Assembly (NCBI GenBank): GCA_016793325.1
Contig: JAEUKI010000040.1
Coordinates: 62,001 to 126,000 of the forward strand
Reading direction: 5' to 3'
From: Myxococcales bacterium
GTDB taxonomy: Bacteria > Myxococcota_A > Polyangia > Polyangiales > Ga0077539
DNA length: 64,000 bases
Part shown: in pieces, positions 44,055-53,218 of the stretch
How positions within the stretch are numbered: the first letter of the stretch is position 1
Layout of the letters: every line of letters starts with the position of its first letter
Notes under the pieces: model-generated
Seen by the model: only the letters and a program-made list of their open reading frames with translations
What the model was told of the DNA's origin: nothing
Database searches by the model: none
Position numbers and translations under genes: made by a program

Positions 44055-45605
44055 CTATCCGAGCGGGCCAGCCATGATGCTCGAGGACGGAATCGCGAAG
44101 ACCTCGGGTTCGCTCAGCGGCATCGCGCCCTCGCGTCCGCGAAACACGAGGGCGCCGTTGCCCTGCGGCTCGGAGATCCTGTGCCCGATCACGTCGAAGA
44201 AGCCGTCGCCGTCGAGGTCGGTGGGACCCGCGATTCCATGGCCAAACGACCCGCGGTCGACGAACGTCGCGCCGAACGACACCTCCGTGGCTCCGCCGCG
44301 AAATACGCTGAGAACTCCGCGCGGCTCGGACGCTCCCCAGACCATCCCGCCCGCGGCGGCGACGTCGTCGAAGCCATCTCCGTCGATGTCGCCCACGCCT
44401 CGAACGACGTTTCCGATCGGAACATCGTTGACCCCTCCGTCGAGCCGAACGCGCGTCGGAAGTCCGCTCGTTCGCGGTCCTCCGTACACCAACCACGTTG
44501 TGCCGCGACCGTTGGGCGCGACGCCAACCGGCGCTCCGACGAGCAGGTCTGCGTACCCATCCCCGTTGACGTCGCCGGCGCCCGACACGGCGGGCCCGAA
44601 GCTTCTTGTTCCCGCGAGCTCGACGGTGATCGAGCGCGCCTCGGCGATGCCGTCGCGCGCCCCGAGGTACACGCGCGCTGTGATGGCGTTCTCTTGCGCC
44701 GAGGCCGCGACGATGTCGCCGAAGCCGTCGCCGTCGACGTCGCCCGCCGCCGACGCAGTGAAGAAATACGCGGAGATTCCCTGGATCGAACGCGACGGAG
44801 ACCGACGCGTCGAGCCCGTCGGTCCGCCGTGCACGACGAAGAGTCGCTGTTCGTGTGTCACCGCGATGGCGTCTCCGTAGCCGTCGCGATCGACGTCGCC
44901 CGCAGCGCACAACCACGCAGCGAACATCGCGTCGGCGTGCTGCGACCAGAAGGCGTGCTCGCTCCGATCGCGCGCTCCTCGGCGGACCCACACGCTTCGA
45001 TCGCACGTCGTGTCGCCACCGCATCCCGAGAGGTACGCCGCGTCGCTCAAGCCGTCACCGTCGAGATCGCCGACGCTTGCCGTCATGTCCGCGCGGCGAT
45101 CGGACACGCTCCACGTCGCGCCGCGCGCAGCGTCGCCGTACAGCGCAGCGAAGCGGTTGTCCGTCGCTGCGACGACGTCGTCGTAGCCGTCGCCGTCTGC
45201 GTCGAAGTACGTTCCGACGACGGTCTCGACCGGCGCGCTGCGCCGCGGAACCTGAAAGCCCCACGTCGCGCTCTCCCTGAAAATCCCCTGAGAATCACGC
45301 GCGACGACCCTCCAGTAGTACCGCCCAGGCGCGAGCTCGCGCGGCACGGTCACGCGCCCGCCCGACACCGACTGCGACCACACGACGTCGCTCGGCGCGC
45401 ACGCGCGCGTGCGGCACACGGTGACGGTCTGCGATCCTCGGGCGGCCTGCCACTCGAGGGTCGGGGCGCGTACAGACGACCGCCCGTTGGCCATCGGCGC
45501 GATCAGCCGCGGTGTGTCCACGAGGCCCTCGGGAGGCGCGCTCACCATGGGCGCCCCGCAGTGCGCGAGAACAAACGCGGCCCATACCCCGACGCGGCGT
45601 CGCAT
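44055..45605 (-). CDS. FG-GAP/VCBS-repeat lipoprotein
   Basis: 516 aa from ATG 45605; the lipobox is FVLAHCGAP. Order of parts: a short fibronectin-like segment (TPRLIAPMANGRSSV, PGRYYWRVVARD) followed by FG-GAP units such as DADGDGYDDVVAA, DLDGDGLSDAAYL, DVDRDGYGDAIAV, DVDGDGFGDIVAA, DVNGDGYADLLVG and DIDGDGFDDVAAA. It is a calcium-binding integrin-like propeller, outer-surface, with the same layout as 18528-20405, and probably a paralogue. Confidence 0.9.
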   Translation of the reverse strand: MRRRVGVWAAFVLAHCGAPMVSAPPEGLVDTPRLIAPMANGRSSVRAPTLEWQAARGSQTVTVCRTRACAPSDVVWSQSVSGGRVTVPRELAPGRYYWRVVARDSQGIFRESATWGFQVPRRSAPVETVVGTYFDADGDGYDDVVAATDNRFAALYGDAARGATWSVSDRRADMTASVGDLDGDGLSDAAYLSGCGGDTTCDRSVWVRRGARDRSEHAFWSQHADAMFAAWLCAAGDVDRDGYGDAIAVTHEQRLFVVHGGPTGSTRRSPSRSIQGISAYFFTASAAGDVDGDGFGDIVAASAQENAITARVYLGARDGIAEARSITVELAGTRSFGPAVSGAGDVNGDGYADLLVGAPVGVAPNGRGTTWLVYGGPRTSGLPTRVRLDGGVNDVPIGNVVRGVGDIDGDGFDDVAAAGGMVWGASEPRGVLSVFRGGATEVSFGATFVDRGSFGHGIAGPTDLDGDGFFDVIGHRISEPQGNGALVFRGREGAMPLSEPEVFAIPSSSIMAGPLG

Positions 45606-45652
45606 ACGCAGACGATAGCACTGCCCTTCGGCCTCGGGCCTCTCTTCTCGGC

Positions 45653-46051
45653 TCACGGTCGACGGCGGCGTTCGTCTCGGGAGCGTGCTTCGCGCGATGC
45701 CCCGTCGTCGGCAGAACACGCCCCGTCGCGCCGCAGTCGCTCGACGAGCTCGTCGGTCGCAGCGGTCCATCGCGAAAGCGATTCGTCGCAGGATTTACAG
45801 TGCGCTTCGATGTACCAAGGAGGCTCGTCCCCCTCGGAGTGCGCGTGCCCAGTGGGCTCGGCCCACCCTCCGCAGCGAGGCGTCGGGCAATCGATGGGAG
45901 CGATCGCTCGCAGCGATTCGCAGTAGATGCGGCTTCGGCCGCGGGAGCACTCATCACGCGGGCGCGATCGTCGAACGAGCGCGTGCACGAGCACAGCGGC
46001 GCTCGCGGTCCCCACGAGCAACGCGTGTCGTCGGTTGGCGCGCGTCGTCAT
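45653..46051 (-). CDS. small membrane-anchored Cys-rich protein
   Basis: 132 aa from ATG 46051. A short hydrophobic helix (ALLVGTASAAVLVHALV) follows a basic start. The rest contains Cys pairs (CESLRA, CPTPRCGGW, CKSCDES) that may bind zinc, and a charged tail. Family unknown. It is 48 bases upstream of the FG-GAP lipoprotein gene on the same strand, so may be co-transcribed. Confidence 0.5.
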   Translation of the reverse strand: MTTRANRRHALLVGTASAAVLVHALVRRSRPRDECSRGRSRIYCESLRAIAPIDCPTPRCGGWAEPTGHAHSEGDEPPWYIEAHCKSCDESLSRWTAATDELVERLRRDGACSADDGASREARSRDERRRRP

Positions 46052-46106
46052 GGGGATGGACGATAGCACTCTGCAGCGGTCGGACGGCGCAGAGGCACGA
46101 GCGCGG

Positions 46107-46255
46107 GCCTCACCCGCGAAATCGCGGGAGAGGGGCTTTGATTTTGTGGGCCGTGTGAATCGCCGTCGAGCTTCTGCCACCACGCGTTGATTCCCGTAGC
46201 CCCTCTCCCGCGGTCCTCGCGGGAGAGGGGCGCGCGGCAGCGCGGGTGAGGGCCG
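46107..46255. repeat. inverted CCCTCACCC / CCCCTCTCCCGCG repeat pair
   Basis: GCCTCACCCGCGAAATCGCGGGAGAGGGGC at the left (here 46107-46137) reappears inverted as GCCCCTCTCCCGCG then CGGGTGAGGGCC at 46198-46255, about 60 bases later. The right copy also holds a near-perfect hairpin CCCCTCTCCCGCG / CGCGGGAGAGGGG. This kind of REP unit is frequent in myxobacterial genomes. It separates the divergent genes 45653 and 46327. Confidence 0.75.
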
Positions 46256-46326
46256 CAGCGCGAGATTCCTCCCATTGCCGTGCGTCGATCGTCGCGTACG
46301 ATCGGGCGCGAAGCTGAGGTGCTGCG

Positions 46327-47175
46327 ATGAAGTTGCGCTATGGGTCCGTGATGCTCCTTTGCGCGTCGTGCGCATCCGAACCCTCTCAGGACGCGAGCGT
46401 TCGTGATGTGACGACGCGGGACGCCGCGGACCCAGGAGACGCGAGCGACTCGGGCGCTCGAGACGTCGCGATCGATACAGCGCCCGCCGAGCAATGCAAC
46501 AACCTCGACGACGACCTCGACGGAACGGTCGACGAAGACTGCCCCTGCACGCAGGGCGCGACGCAGAGCTGCTACCCAGCGCTCGCGTTCATCAACAATT
46601 GCCCGCGCGGGATGCAGAGCTGCGGCGCCGATCAGCGCTGGGGCGCCTGCACGGGCGCGATCTTGCCGAGACCCGGACGCGCCGAGTGCTGTCCGGCGCT
46701 CGGCCCGACGCCGCCGCACCCCGTCCTCGATGATTTCGTGACCACATATCGAGGGTTCGCGATGATGCCGGGTACGTCCGCGGCGGTCGGGACGTTCATG
46801 CCGCGCACGACGATGTACCGGATGGTGTTCGCGCGGGTGGTCGTGGGCAACGAGTTCATCGACGCCACGCGCGGAGGGGTCACTGAGGCGAACATCCTCG
46901 CGGGGCTCGCCGCTGCAAAAATGGGCGCGATCACGAACCTCGGCGTCCCGATGGGCAGCGTTCTTCACACGTCCGAGACGATGCCCGTGCTCGACGGGAG
47001 CGGGCGCGACGGGCGCGGCTACGCGTTCGGCTCGATCCTGTACCGCACGCCGGACGGGGGCGTTCGCGAAGCGGTGTATCTTTACTTCGGCTTGAACCGC
47101 AACGGCGACGCCGAGGGGTTCTATCACTCCGAGGTCACCGTCGAGGCGTGCGAGCCCGGGTCGATTCCAGGCTGA
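46327..47175 (+). CDS. lipoprotein with a MopE-type Cys motif
   Basis: 282 aa. The signal ends MLLCASCAS (lipobox). An Asp/Ala linker leads to CNNLDDDLDGTVDEDCPC, a single MopE-like calcium-binding motif, and a Cys-rich segment to about residue 120. The C-terminal ~160 residues are a globular domain of unknown type (FMPRTTMYRMVFARVVVGNEF, YAFGSILYRTPDGGVREAVYL). Probably outer-surface. The next gene starts nine bases after its stop. Confidence 0.7.
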   Translation: MKLRYGSVMLLCASCASEPSQDASVRDVTTRDAADPGDASDSGARDVAIDTAPAEQCNNLDDDLDGTVDEDCPCTQGATQSCYPALAFINNCPRGMQSCGADQRWGACTGAILPRPGRAECCPALGPTPPHPVLDDFVTTYRGFAMMPGTSAAVGTFMPRTTMYRMVFARVVVGNEFIDATRGGVTEANILAGLAAAKMGAITNLGVPMGSVLHTSETMPVLDGSGRDGRGYAFGSILYRTPDGGVREAVYLYFGLNRNGDAEGFYHSEVTVEACEPGSIPG

Positions 47176-47184
47176 GGTTGCGCG

Positions 47185-48315
47185 ATGTTCGATACAGCAG
47201 TCGACGTCGCGCTCGCGGCGTTTTGCGCGGAGCCTTCTGCCAGCGACGACGAGATCCTCGAGAAGCTCGTCCGCGAGGGGCTCGATCGGTGGCTCGCTGC
47301 GCAGCTCGTGCGGTGGATTCCCATCGCGTTTGCGCGCCCGTTGCTCGAGCGTATGAAGGTCATCGTCGACCCGACCTACACGGTTGGCGATCGACAGTAC
47401 GACCTCGTCGACGAACCCGTGTACGTGGCCGCCCTCGCGCGCGCCGCCAACGCATCGAAGGAAGAGCTCGACGCCACACGGCCTCGGAGCGCGGAGTATC
47501 GGGCGATCAACAACGCCCTCTGGGCCGCCGGGCCCGACGCGAGACCCGAAGGCGCGCGCGTCGCGCTCTCGCTCGACACGAAGCTGGCGCTCGGCGACGG
47601 CGACGGCGGCGCGCCGTCGGTGAGGAGCCTCTTCGCCGAGCTCATTGAAGCACACAAAATCAATGTCACGAACGGCGTCGAGGCGAGCTCGCTCGCGCGG
47701 AGCGCCCCTCGCGCGTGGCTCGCGCGCGGGCTCGACCAGTCGTGTCCCTCTGTGGGCGAGCTGCGATTCGACGCGTGGATCTATCCGAAGCAGGGCCGCT
47801 TTCGATGGCTACAAGCGGACTTCAGCGTGTGGCACCCGAGGCTCGCGGCGCCGAGGATGATCGAGAGCTACGTGGGCCTCGGCGACACGTGGCGAGAGGC
47901 CATCGTCGACGCGGTGACGAAGTTCATGCAAGGGTCGCTGCACACGGTGATCGCGTCGCTGATCGATCGCGACGGGTGCGCTTCGCACACGCACTGGGAG
48001 CCGCTCGAAGATGTGTCACCGCGCTTCGACCTCTGCGTCAACCCGCCGATGAGCTTCTACGCCGAGACGCGAGCGCCGGACTACGCCGCGCTCCTTCGCG
48101 CGCTGAAGAGCGCCCTCGCGAAGCGACAATTGTCCCGAGAAGTTCACTGGCTCCGCGTGCTTGCCACGGGCTCGAACGGCGCGATCGATCTCGTCGAAGC
48201 GCTGCTCGACAACGATCCGTGGCCCGACGGAGAGCAGATCGTCGCGAACGCAGGGTGGGACCTGGTCGAGCCGATGTGGGCCGCGCGGTGGTTCATGGTG
48301 ATCGTCCCGCGGTGA
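47185..48315 (+). CDS. DUF6348-like hypothetical protein
   Basis: 376 aa. The centre contains KQGRFRWLQADFSVWHPRLAA (split over two strands), ESYVGLGDTWREAIVDAVTKF and QGSLHTVIASLI, which resembles an uncharacterised family I know as DUF6348; the match is from memory. The N-terminal ~120 residues are helical. No signal peptide. It starts nine bases after the lipoprotein gene, so is probably co-transcribed. No function is known. Confidence 0.6.
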   Translation: MFDTAVDVALAAFCAEPSASDDEILEKLVREGLDRWLAAQLVRWIPIAFARPLLERMKVIVDPTYTVGDRQYDLVDEPVYVAALARAANASKEELDATRPRSAEYRAINNALWAAGPDARPEGARVALSLDTKLALGDGDGGAPSVRSLFAELIEAHKINVTNGVEASSLARSAPRAWLARGLDQSCPSVGELRFDAWIYPKQGRFRWLQADFSVWHPRLAAPRMIESYVGLGDTWREAIVDAVTKFMQGSLHTVIASLIDRDGCASHTHWEPLEDVSPRFDLCVNPPMSFYAETRAPDYAALLRALKSALAKRQLSREVHWLRVLATGSNGAIDLVEALLDNDPWPDGEQIVANAGWDLVEPMWAARWFMVIVPR

Positions 48316-48411
48316 CCGGGGGAGCGGCTGGGCATTGATGACCAATTCGGACCGATCGTTGTCGATTCTGCCAGCTACGTCGCGCGCTCGGACTCGGGCA
48401 CCGTTGCGCGC

Positions 48412-49233
48412 ATGCACTCGAACACCAGCGACGATTCGCTAGGAGACTTCGCGCGGCGCGAGGTCACGTGCGACGGGATCACCAAGGTCGTCTATGTCGC
48501 GGGAGACGGCCCCGCGGTGATCGTCCTCGCGGAGATGCCCGGGATCAGCCCGGACGTCGCCCGCTTCGCGCGGTGGGTGCGCGACGCGGGATTCTCGGTC
48601 TACATGCCCTCGTTGTTCGGGCGCGACGGGGCGTACCCGACCGCTCGAGAGGGACTGGCGGTGCTCGAGCGCGCGTGCGTGAGCGCCGAGTTCGGAGCGC
48701 TCGCTGCGAATAAAGCCACGCCCGTCACCGCGTGGCTCCGCGGCCTCGCGCGGGTCGCGCACCACGAGCGCGGCGGCCCCGGCGTCGGCGCGATCGGAAT
48801 GTGTTTCACCGGCAATTTCGCGCTCTCGATGACGCTCGAACCCGCGGTCCTCGCGCCCGTGTTGTGCCAACCGTCGCTCCCGCTCGACGAGCCCGACGCG
48901 GTCCAGTGCAGCGCCGAAGAGCTCGTCGCGCTGCGCGGCCGACTCGAACGCGACGCGCTCACGGTGCGGGCGTACCGCTTCGAGGGAGATCGCTTCTGCA
49001 CGGCGCGACGCTTCGCTGCGTACGCCTCGGCGCTCGGCGATCGCTTCGAGCCGCGAGAGCTCCCCGCGTCCGCAGCCAACCCGCATCCGCCGCCGTTCTT
49101 CGCGAAGGTCGTCGGGTGTCCGCACAGCGTCGTGACCGCGCATTTGATCGACGCGCAGGGGGAGCCCACAACGGCCGCGAGAGACGAGATCATCGCGTTC
49201 TTCGCGATGCGACTGAAGGCGAGCAAGGCATGA
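48412..49233 (+). CDS. dienelactone hydrolase family protein
   Basis: 273 aa. The DLH fold is visible: VIVLAEMPGISPDVARFA strand-turn, GVGAIGMCFTGNF with the Cys nucleophile, an acid in RFEGDRF and His in VGCPHSVV. Such alpha/beta hydrolases cleave lactones and related esters in the cytoplasm. The end overlaps the GST-like gene as ATGA, so the two are coupled. Substrate unknown. Confidence 0.82.
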   Translation: MHSNTSDDSLGDFARREVTCDGITKVVYVAGDGPAVIVLAEMPGISPDVARFARWVRDAGFSVYMPSLFGRDGAYPTAREGLAVLERACVSAEFGALAANKATPVTAWLRGLARVAHHERGGPGVGAIGMCFTGNFALSMTLEPAVLAPVLCQPSLPLDEPDAVQCSAEELVALRGRLERDALTVRAYRFEGDRFCTARRFAAYASALGDRFEPRELPASAANPHPPPFFAKVVGCPHSVVTAHLIDAQGEPTTAARDEIIAFFAMRLKASKA

Positions 49234-49877
49234 ACAACACAACAGCGCTCACGCTCACGGGGCGAAACAGCTCTCACTTTACGCGCGTCGCGAGGATCTT
49301 CGCGCACGAGCTCGGCGTACCGATCGAGCTCGACGTCGTGTACGACCTGCGACAGCGCGACGCCGAGCGCTTCGGGGGACATCCCGCGCTGAAGATTCCC
49401 ACGCTGCACATGGGGACAAAGAGCCTGTGGGGCACCGAGAACATCTGTCGCAAGCTGCTCGAGCTCGCGGGACGCAGCGGCGATCGCTCGTTCGTCCTGT
49501 GCGAGCACTACGCGGACGACGCGCTGCGATGCGCGCAAGAGCTCGTGTGGACCGCGATGAGCACGCAAGTGCAGCTCCGTATGGGAATCGCCGTCTGCAA
49601 GCTCCCGGCGGACAACGCGTACTTCGAGAAGGCCACCGCGAGCTTGATCGCGTCGCTCGCATGGCTCGAAGCGCACATCGACGAAGTGATCGCGGCGCTC
49701 CCGTCGCCGAGGACGACCAGCGTGTTCGAAGTGACGCTGTTCTGCCTGTACGAACACCTCGTGTTTCTCCGGTCCGCGCCGCTCGAGCCGTACCCGAAGC
49801 TGCGGCGCTTCTGCGAGGATTTTTCCAGGCGTGAATCAGCGCAAGCGACGCCGTTCTTCATGGATGCCAAGCCGTGA
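49230..49877 (+). CDS. glutathione S-transferase-like protein
   Basis: 215 aa from ATG 49230, overlapping the stop of the DLH gene. The N-terminal ~80 residues have a thioredoxin-fold pattern (TLTGRNSSHFTRVARIFAHE, GGHPALKIPTLHMGTKSL, the cis-Pro at KIPTL, and WGTENICRKLLEL for the Ser/Glu loop). The C-terminal ~130 residues are helical. Both parts fit GSTs. With the neighbour hydrolase it may form a small detoxification pair (inference). Confidence 0.78.
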   Translation: MNNTTALTLTGRNSSHFTRVARIFAHELGVPIELDVVYDLRQRDAERFGGHPALKIPTLHMGTKSLWGTENICRKLLELAGRSGDRSFVLCEHYADDALRCAQELVWTAMSTQVQLRMGIAVCKLPADNAYFEKATASLIASLAWLEAHIDEVIAALPSPRTTSVFEVTLFCLYEHLVFLRSAPLEPYPKLRRFCEDFSRRESAQATPFFMDAKP

Positions 49878-49938
49878 GCGCCGAGCGCGCGATCGCAGAC
49901 GGGCGCATCGACTTGCGTGCAGCGTCGCGGCGACGGCG

Positions 49939-50520
49939 CTGAGGGAGAGGCACCTGATTTCAAGAGGGCTTCGAGCGGCGGCGGCGGCGGCGCTGAGGCA
50001 GAGCCTCCGCGCACAACTCGGGCTTCGCCCGAATCGGCCCGAAGGGCCGATGGATTTCAGCAGCGTCAGCAACGGCGCTGAGGGAGAGCGAGCAGCGTCA
50101 GCAACGGCGCTGAGGCAGAGCCTCCGCGCACAACTCGGGCTTCGCCCGAATCGGCCCGAAGGGCCGATGGGTTGCGAGCATCTCCTCAGTCTTCGAGGGT
50201 CATTGGGATCGAACGAGCGAAGCCGTTGTCTCGCGCCAAACAGCGGCCGACTTTGGCCGCTTCGTGCGAAGCACGAGTGATGCGCGGAGGCTCTGCCTCA
50301 GCGCCGTTGCTGACGCTGCTGAAATCCATCGGCCCTTCGGGCCGATTCGGGCGAAGCCCGAGTTGTGCGCGGAGGCTCTGCCTCAGCGCCGTTGCTGCGC
50401 GGAGGCTCTGCCTCAGCGCCGTTGCTGGCGCTGCTCGCGCTGCCTCAGCGCCGTTGCTGCGCGGAGGCTCTGCCTCAGCGCCGTTGCTGACGCTGCTCGC
50501 TCTCCCGCAGCCCCGTTGCT
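49939..50520. repeat. direct and inverted repeat cluster (63 bp units)
   Basis: A 63-base unit from CGCTGAGGCAGAGCCTCCGC to CCCGAAGGGCCGATGG occurs at 49991-50053 and 50108-50170, and in reverse at 50326-50388. Shorter ~31-base pieces (TGCGCGGAGGCTCTGCCTCA, GCGCCGTTGCTG) recur at least four times between 50281 and 50500. The right half is largely the reverse complement of the left half, so the region can form a large hairpin around 50200-50260. No gene lies in it; long open frames here are repeat artefacts. Confidence 0.85.
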
Positions 50521-50593
50521 GACGTCGCCGCTCTGCCCCCTTCGCAGACAGAGCCGCTCGGGATCTCGCGGCGGGGTACGCTCGAAGCCGGTC

Positions 50594-53218
50594 ATGCTCT
50601 GGCTCGTCACGGACAACTTGCTCAAGTACGACGAGTGCGCGCGCATCCTCGGGCGTCACGGGATGCGCGTCGAGCGCAGGTCGCACGCGTGGTTCGACGA
50701 GGGCTCGATCGACGCGGTGTTCGAGGCGAACCCGAAGCTCGTCGCGGTCCTGCGCGAGACGAGCAAGCTCGTGCGGAGAGACAGCCGAGAGGTGCTGCAA
50801 CACTGGCGAGATCCTGCGCTCGCGGTGCTCCCGGTCGACAACGTCGCGAGGCTGCAAGTGTGGACGCGCGGAGAGCATGGAGCGCGCCCGCCAAAGCTCT
50901 ACGAGAGCGTCGTCGAGGGCTGGCTCGACCCCGAGGCGATCGTCGGACAGCGCGAAGTCTTCGGCTGGGACGCCGTGTTTCGAACGAAATCCCTTGGAAA
51001 GAGCTACCACGAGCTCCGCGCCGCGGGCCTGAAGCACAGCGCTCGCGACCGCGTCCTCGCGCAGTTCGCCATGGACGAGCTGTACCTCCGCGAGCGCGCG
51101 GACTTGAATCACACACCACAAAATCAAAGCGCCACCGTGGACTTCGCGCGCGACGTGGGGGCCTTCGTTCGAGCGCACCCCTCCCTCTCGATGCTCGACC
51201 GAGCGCGGCCCGGCGTGGGGCGAATCATCGACAGCGTTGTCGCGGACGGGCTCTTCTTTCGCGCGGCGCACAACCGGCGCGAGCGCAACTATTGGTGGCC
51301 CGGTCTCAACGCGGGCGTTCCGCTCACGCCCAAGCGAGACGCGGTGCACGAGGTGACCTTCATGGTGCACGACTTCGTGCACTTCGCGCAGCCCGACTTG
51401 ATTTTCACCGGCGAAATGGGCGGGGATCCAGCGATCGCCCGCAACGTGTACGCCGCGTGGCGCATGGTGTCCGAGGCGTGCAGCCTCGTCGTGGCGGACA
51501 TGCTCTTCGTCGACGAGCTGCGCGAGAAGGGCCTCGCGTACGACTTCGCGAAGCGTCGGATTTATCCCTTGTTCGACGCGCTGCGGCCCGCGGTGATGAC
51601 CGAGGACTTCGTTCACGCGATGCGCGCGCTGGTCCGCGCCAACGCGCGCTACGCGCTCTTGGGTGACGCGAGCGCGTTCGACGAGCTGTCGCGAAAGGGC
51701 TGCGACAGGGATGCGTATGCGACGGCGCTCGACGGGTACAGAGCGAAGTACGAGGGCTATTTTCGCGCGGACTGGCGCTGGACCGTGGACAATTTCGACG
51801 AGCTCTCCGAGCGCCGCGCGGTGTTCGCGCGGTGGAGCGCCCTCGTTGGAGCCGAGCGCTTCGCGTCGCTCGGGTTGCGAACGCTCCACGGGCTCGTGCG
51901 CGAGCTTCGCGCCCGAGACGAGCGCGCCCTCGCGACCGCCGAGGGAACGGTCGATCTCGTGCTCGATGTGGTCCTCGAAGAGCTCGAAGCGCGAGCGATC
52001 TACGGCGGAGTCACAGACGAAGCGACGCTCGCAGCGCGGAGGGCGAAGGCGTTTTCGCGCTGGGTGCTCGGGCAGTGCATGATGTTCGCGGCGTGGGATT
52101 TCGTTCCGCGGTCGACGCCGATGGCGGTGGCGATTTTGCGGGCGATCGACGGTCCGATCGACGAGCACGTGATCGCGCGCGTGCGCGCGCAGATGAGCGA
52201 CCACATCGACGAGCTCGTGCGCGAAGGGCTGCTCTCGGAGGACGATCGACGCACGTACGACGGGGTGTTTCCTCTCTTCGAGCCGAAGTACGTCTTCTAC
52301 GAGAGCAAGACTGACACGGCCCCGCTCGCGGCGGTGTGCGCGCAGTGCTTCGCGACGCCCGCGCGCGCTGTGCGCGAGCCCGCGGCGATCGACCTCGACG
52401 CGTTCTTTCGAAGCGCCAAGGGCCTTCCGCATCGCGATCGGCTTCGCGCGTTGCTCTCGGAGGCAGGCGTGCGCTTTCACGACCGCGAGCATCGGTTCGT
52501 GAAGGCCCCGAGCGCGCGACTCGTCGCCGTGGGCGGACTCGCGCTTTCACATGATATTTCACAGGGATTTTCGATCGACGCGGTCCGCGATCACGGCGAG
52601 ACGCGATGGTTCGAAGCGCTCCGCGAGAGGCAGCTCGCGACGATGGGCGCCGCGGCCGCGATCACGTACCTCGACCCCAAGGATCGTGGAACAACAGCGC
52701 TGGCCCACGCGGCGCTCGAGAAGGGCCACGGGTCGATCGCGCACCTCGCGTCGGTCACGCTCCTGGTCGCGGGGTTCTCGACGGCGGTCGAAAACGAGCT
52801 CAACGGGCAGCGAGACCTCGTTCACCTCGCGAGGCTCACCGAGGCGCGCACCGAAGCGCAGAGCGACCCGCCGGTGTGCGTGCTCTGCGAAGAAGACGTG
52901 CCCAAGTTCGAGGCGCTTCGCGCGGCGCGAGAGGCGATTTTCGCCAATGAAAATGCCGTGCATTCTGAGCATCGCGCGCTCGCAATGGAGGCGATGAACC
53001 TCTCGCACGCGTCGTCGAAGGCGACGATGGTCTTGTTGACGGGCTCGCTTCGCAACATGCAGAAGCTCGTCGGCGCGATCGACGACCCGGGCCGCGAAGA
53101 AGAGTACCGACGCGTGCTCGTGGCGATCAACGACGTGATGGCCGCGCTGCATCCAGCGCTGTTTTCGCCGAGCGCTACGTACGCCTTTCGTCCAACCTGG
53201 TCGCGAGCCACGCCATGA
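50594..53218 (+). CDS. HAM1-like / HDxxH helical / ThyX-like fusion protein
   Basis: 874 aa from ATG 50594; the frame is open upstream only through the repeat cluster. Residues 1-~190 look like a HAM1/RdgB-type nucleotide pyrophosphatase: MLWLVTDNLLKYDECARIL at the start, and GWDAVFRTKSLGKSYHELRA then LKHSARDRVLAQF where HAM1 has GFGYDPIF...SHRGRA. The middle (~225-620) is helical with HEVTFMVHDFVHFAQPDL and RMVSEACSLVVADML, an HDxxH...E pattern shared with the MazG_C-like domain at 25451. The end (~640-874) resembles a divergent ThyX: HGSIAHLASVTLLVAGFSTA, QRDLVHLARLTEART in place of the RHR motif, SLRNMQKLVGAIDDPGREEE. Probably produces or cleans a thymidylate-type nucleotide. Confidence 0.72.
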   Translation: MLWLVTDNLLKYDECARILGRHGMRVERRSHAWFDEGSIDAVFEANPKLVAVLRETSKLVRRDSREVLQHWRDPALAVLPVDNVARLQVWTRGEHGARPPKLYESVVEGWLDPEAIVGQREVFGWDAVFRTKSLGKSYHELRAAGLKHSARDRVLAQFAMDELYLRERADLNHTPQNQSATVDFARDVGAFVRAHPSLSMLDRARPGVGRIIDSVVADGLFFRAAHNRRERNYWWPGLNAGVPLTPKRDAVHEVTFMVHDFVHFAQPDLIFTGEMGGDPAIARNVYAAWRMVSEACSLVVADMLFVDELREKGLAYDFAKRRIYPLFDALRPAVMTEDFVHAMRALVRANARYALLGDASAFDELSRKGCDRDAYATALDGYRAKYEGYFRADWRWTVDNFDELSERRAVFARWSALVGAERFASLGLRTLHGLVRELRARDERALATAEGTVDLVLDVVLEELEARAIYGGVTDEATLAARRAKAFSRWVLGQCMMFAAWDFVPRSTPMAVAILRAIDGPIDEHVIARVRAQMSDHIDELVREGLLSEDDRRTYDGVFPLFEPKYVFYESKTDTAPLAAVCAQCFATPARAVREPAAIDLDAFFRSAKGLPHRDRLRALLSEAGVRFHDREHRFVKAPSARLVAVGGLALSHDISQGFSIDAVRDHGETRWFEALRERQLATMGAAAAITYLDPKDRGTTALAHAALEKGHGSIAHLASVTLLVAGFSTAVENELNGQRDLVHLARLTEARTEAQSDPPVCVLCEEDVPKFEALRAAREAIFANENAVHSEHRALAMEAMNLSHASSKATMVLLTGSLRNMQKLVGAIDDPGREEEYRRVLVAINDVMAALHPALFSPSATYAFRPTWSRATP

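Noticed and set aside
49939..50520. Possible CRISPR array
   Set aside because: Units occur in both orientations with no uniform unique spacers.
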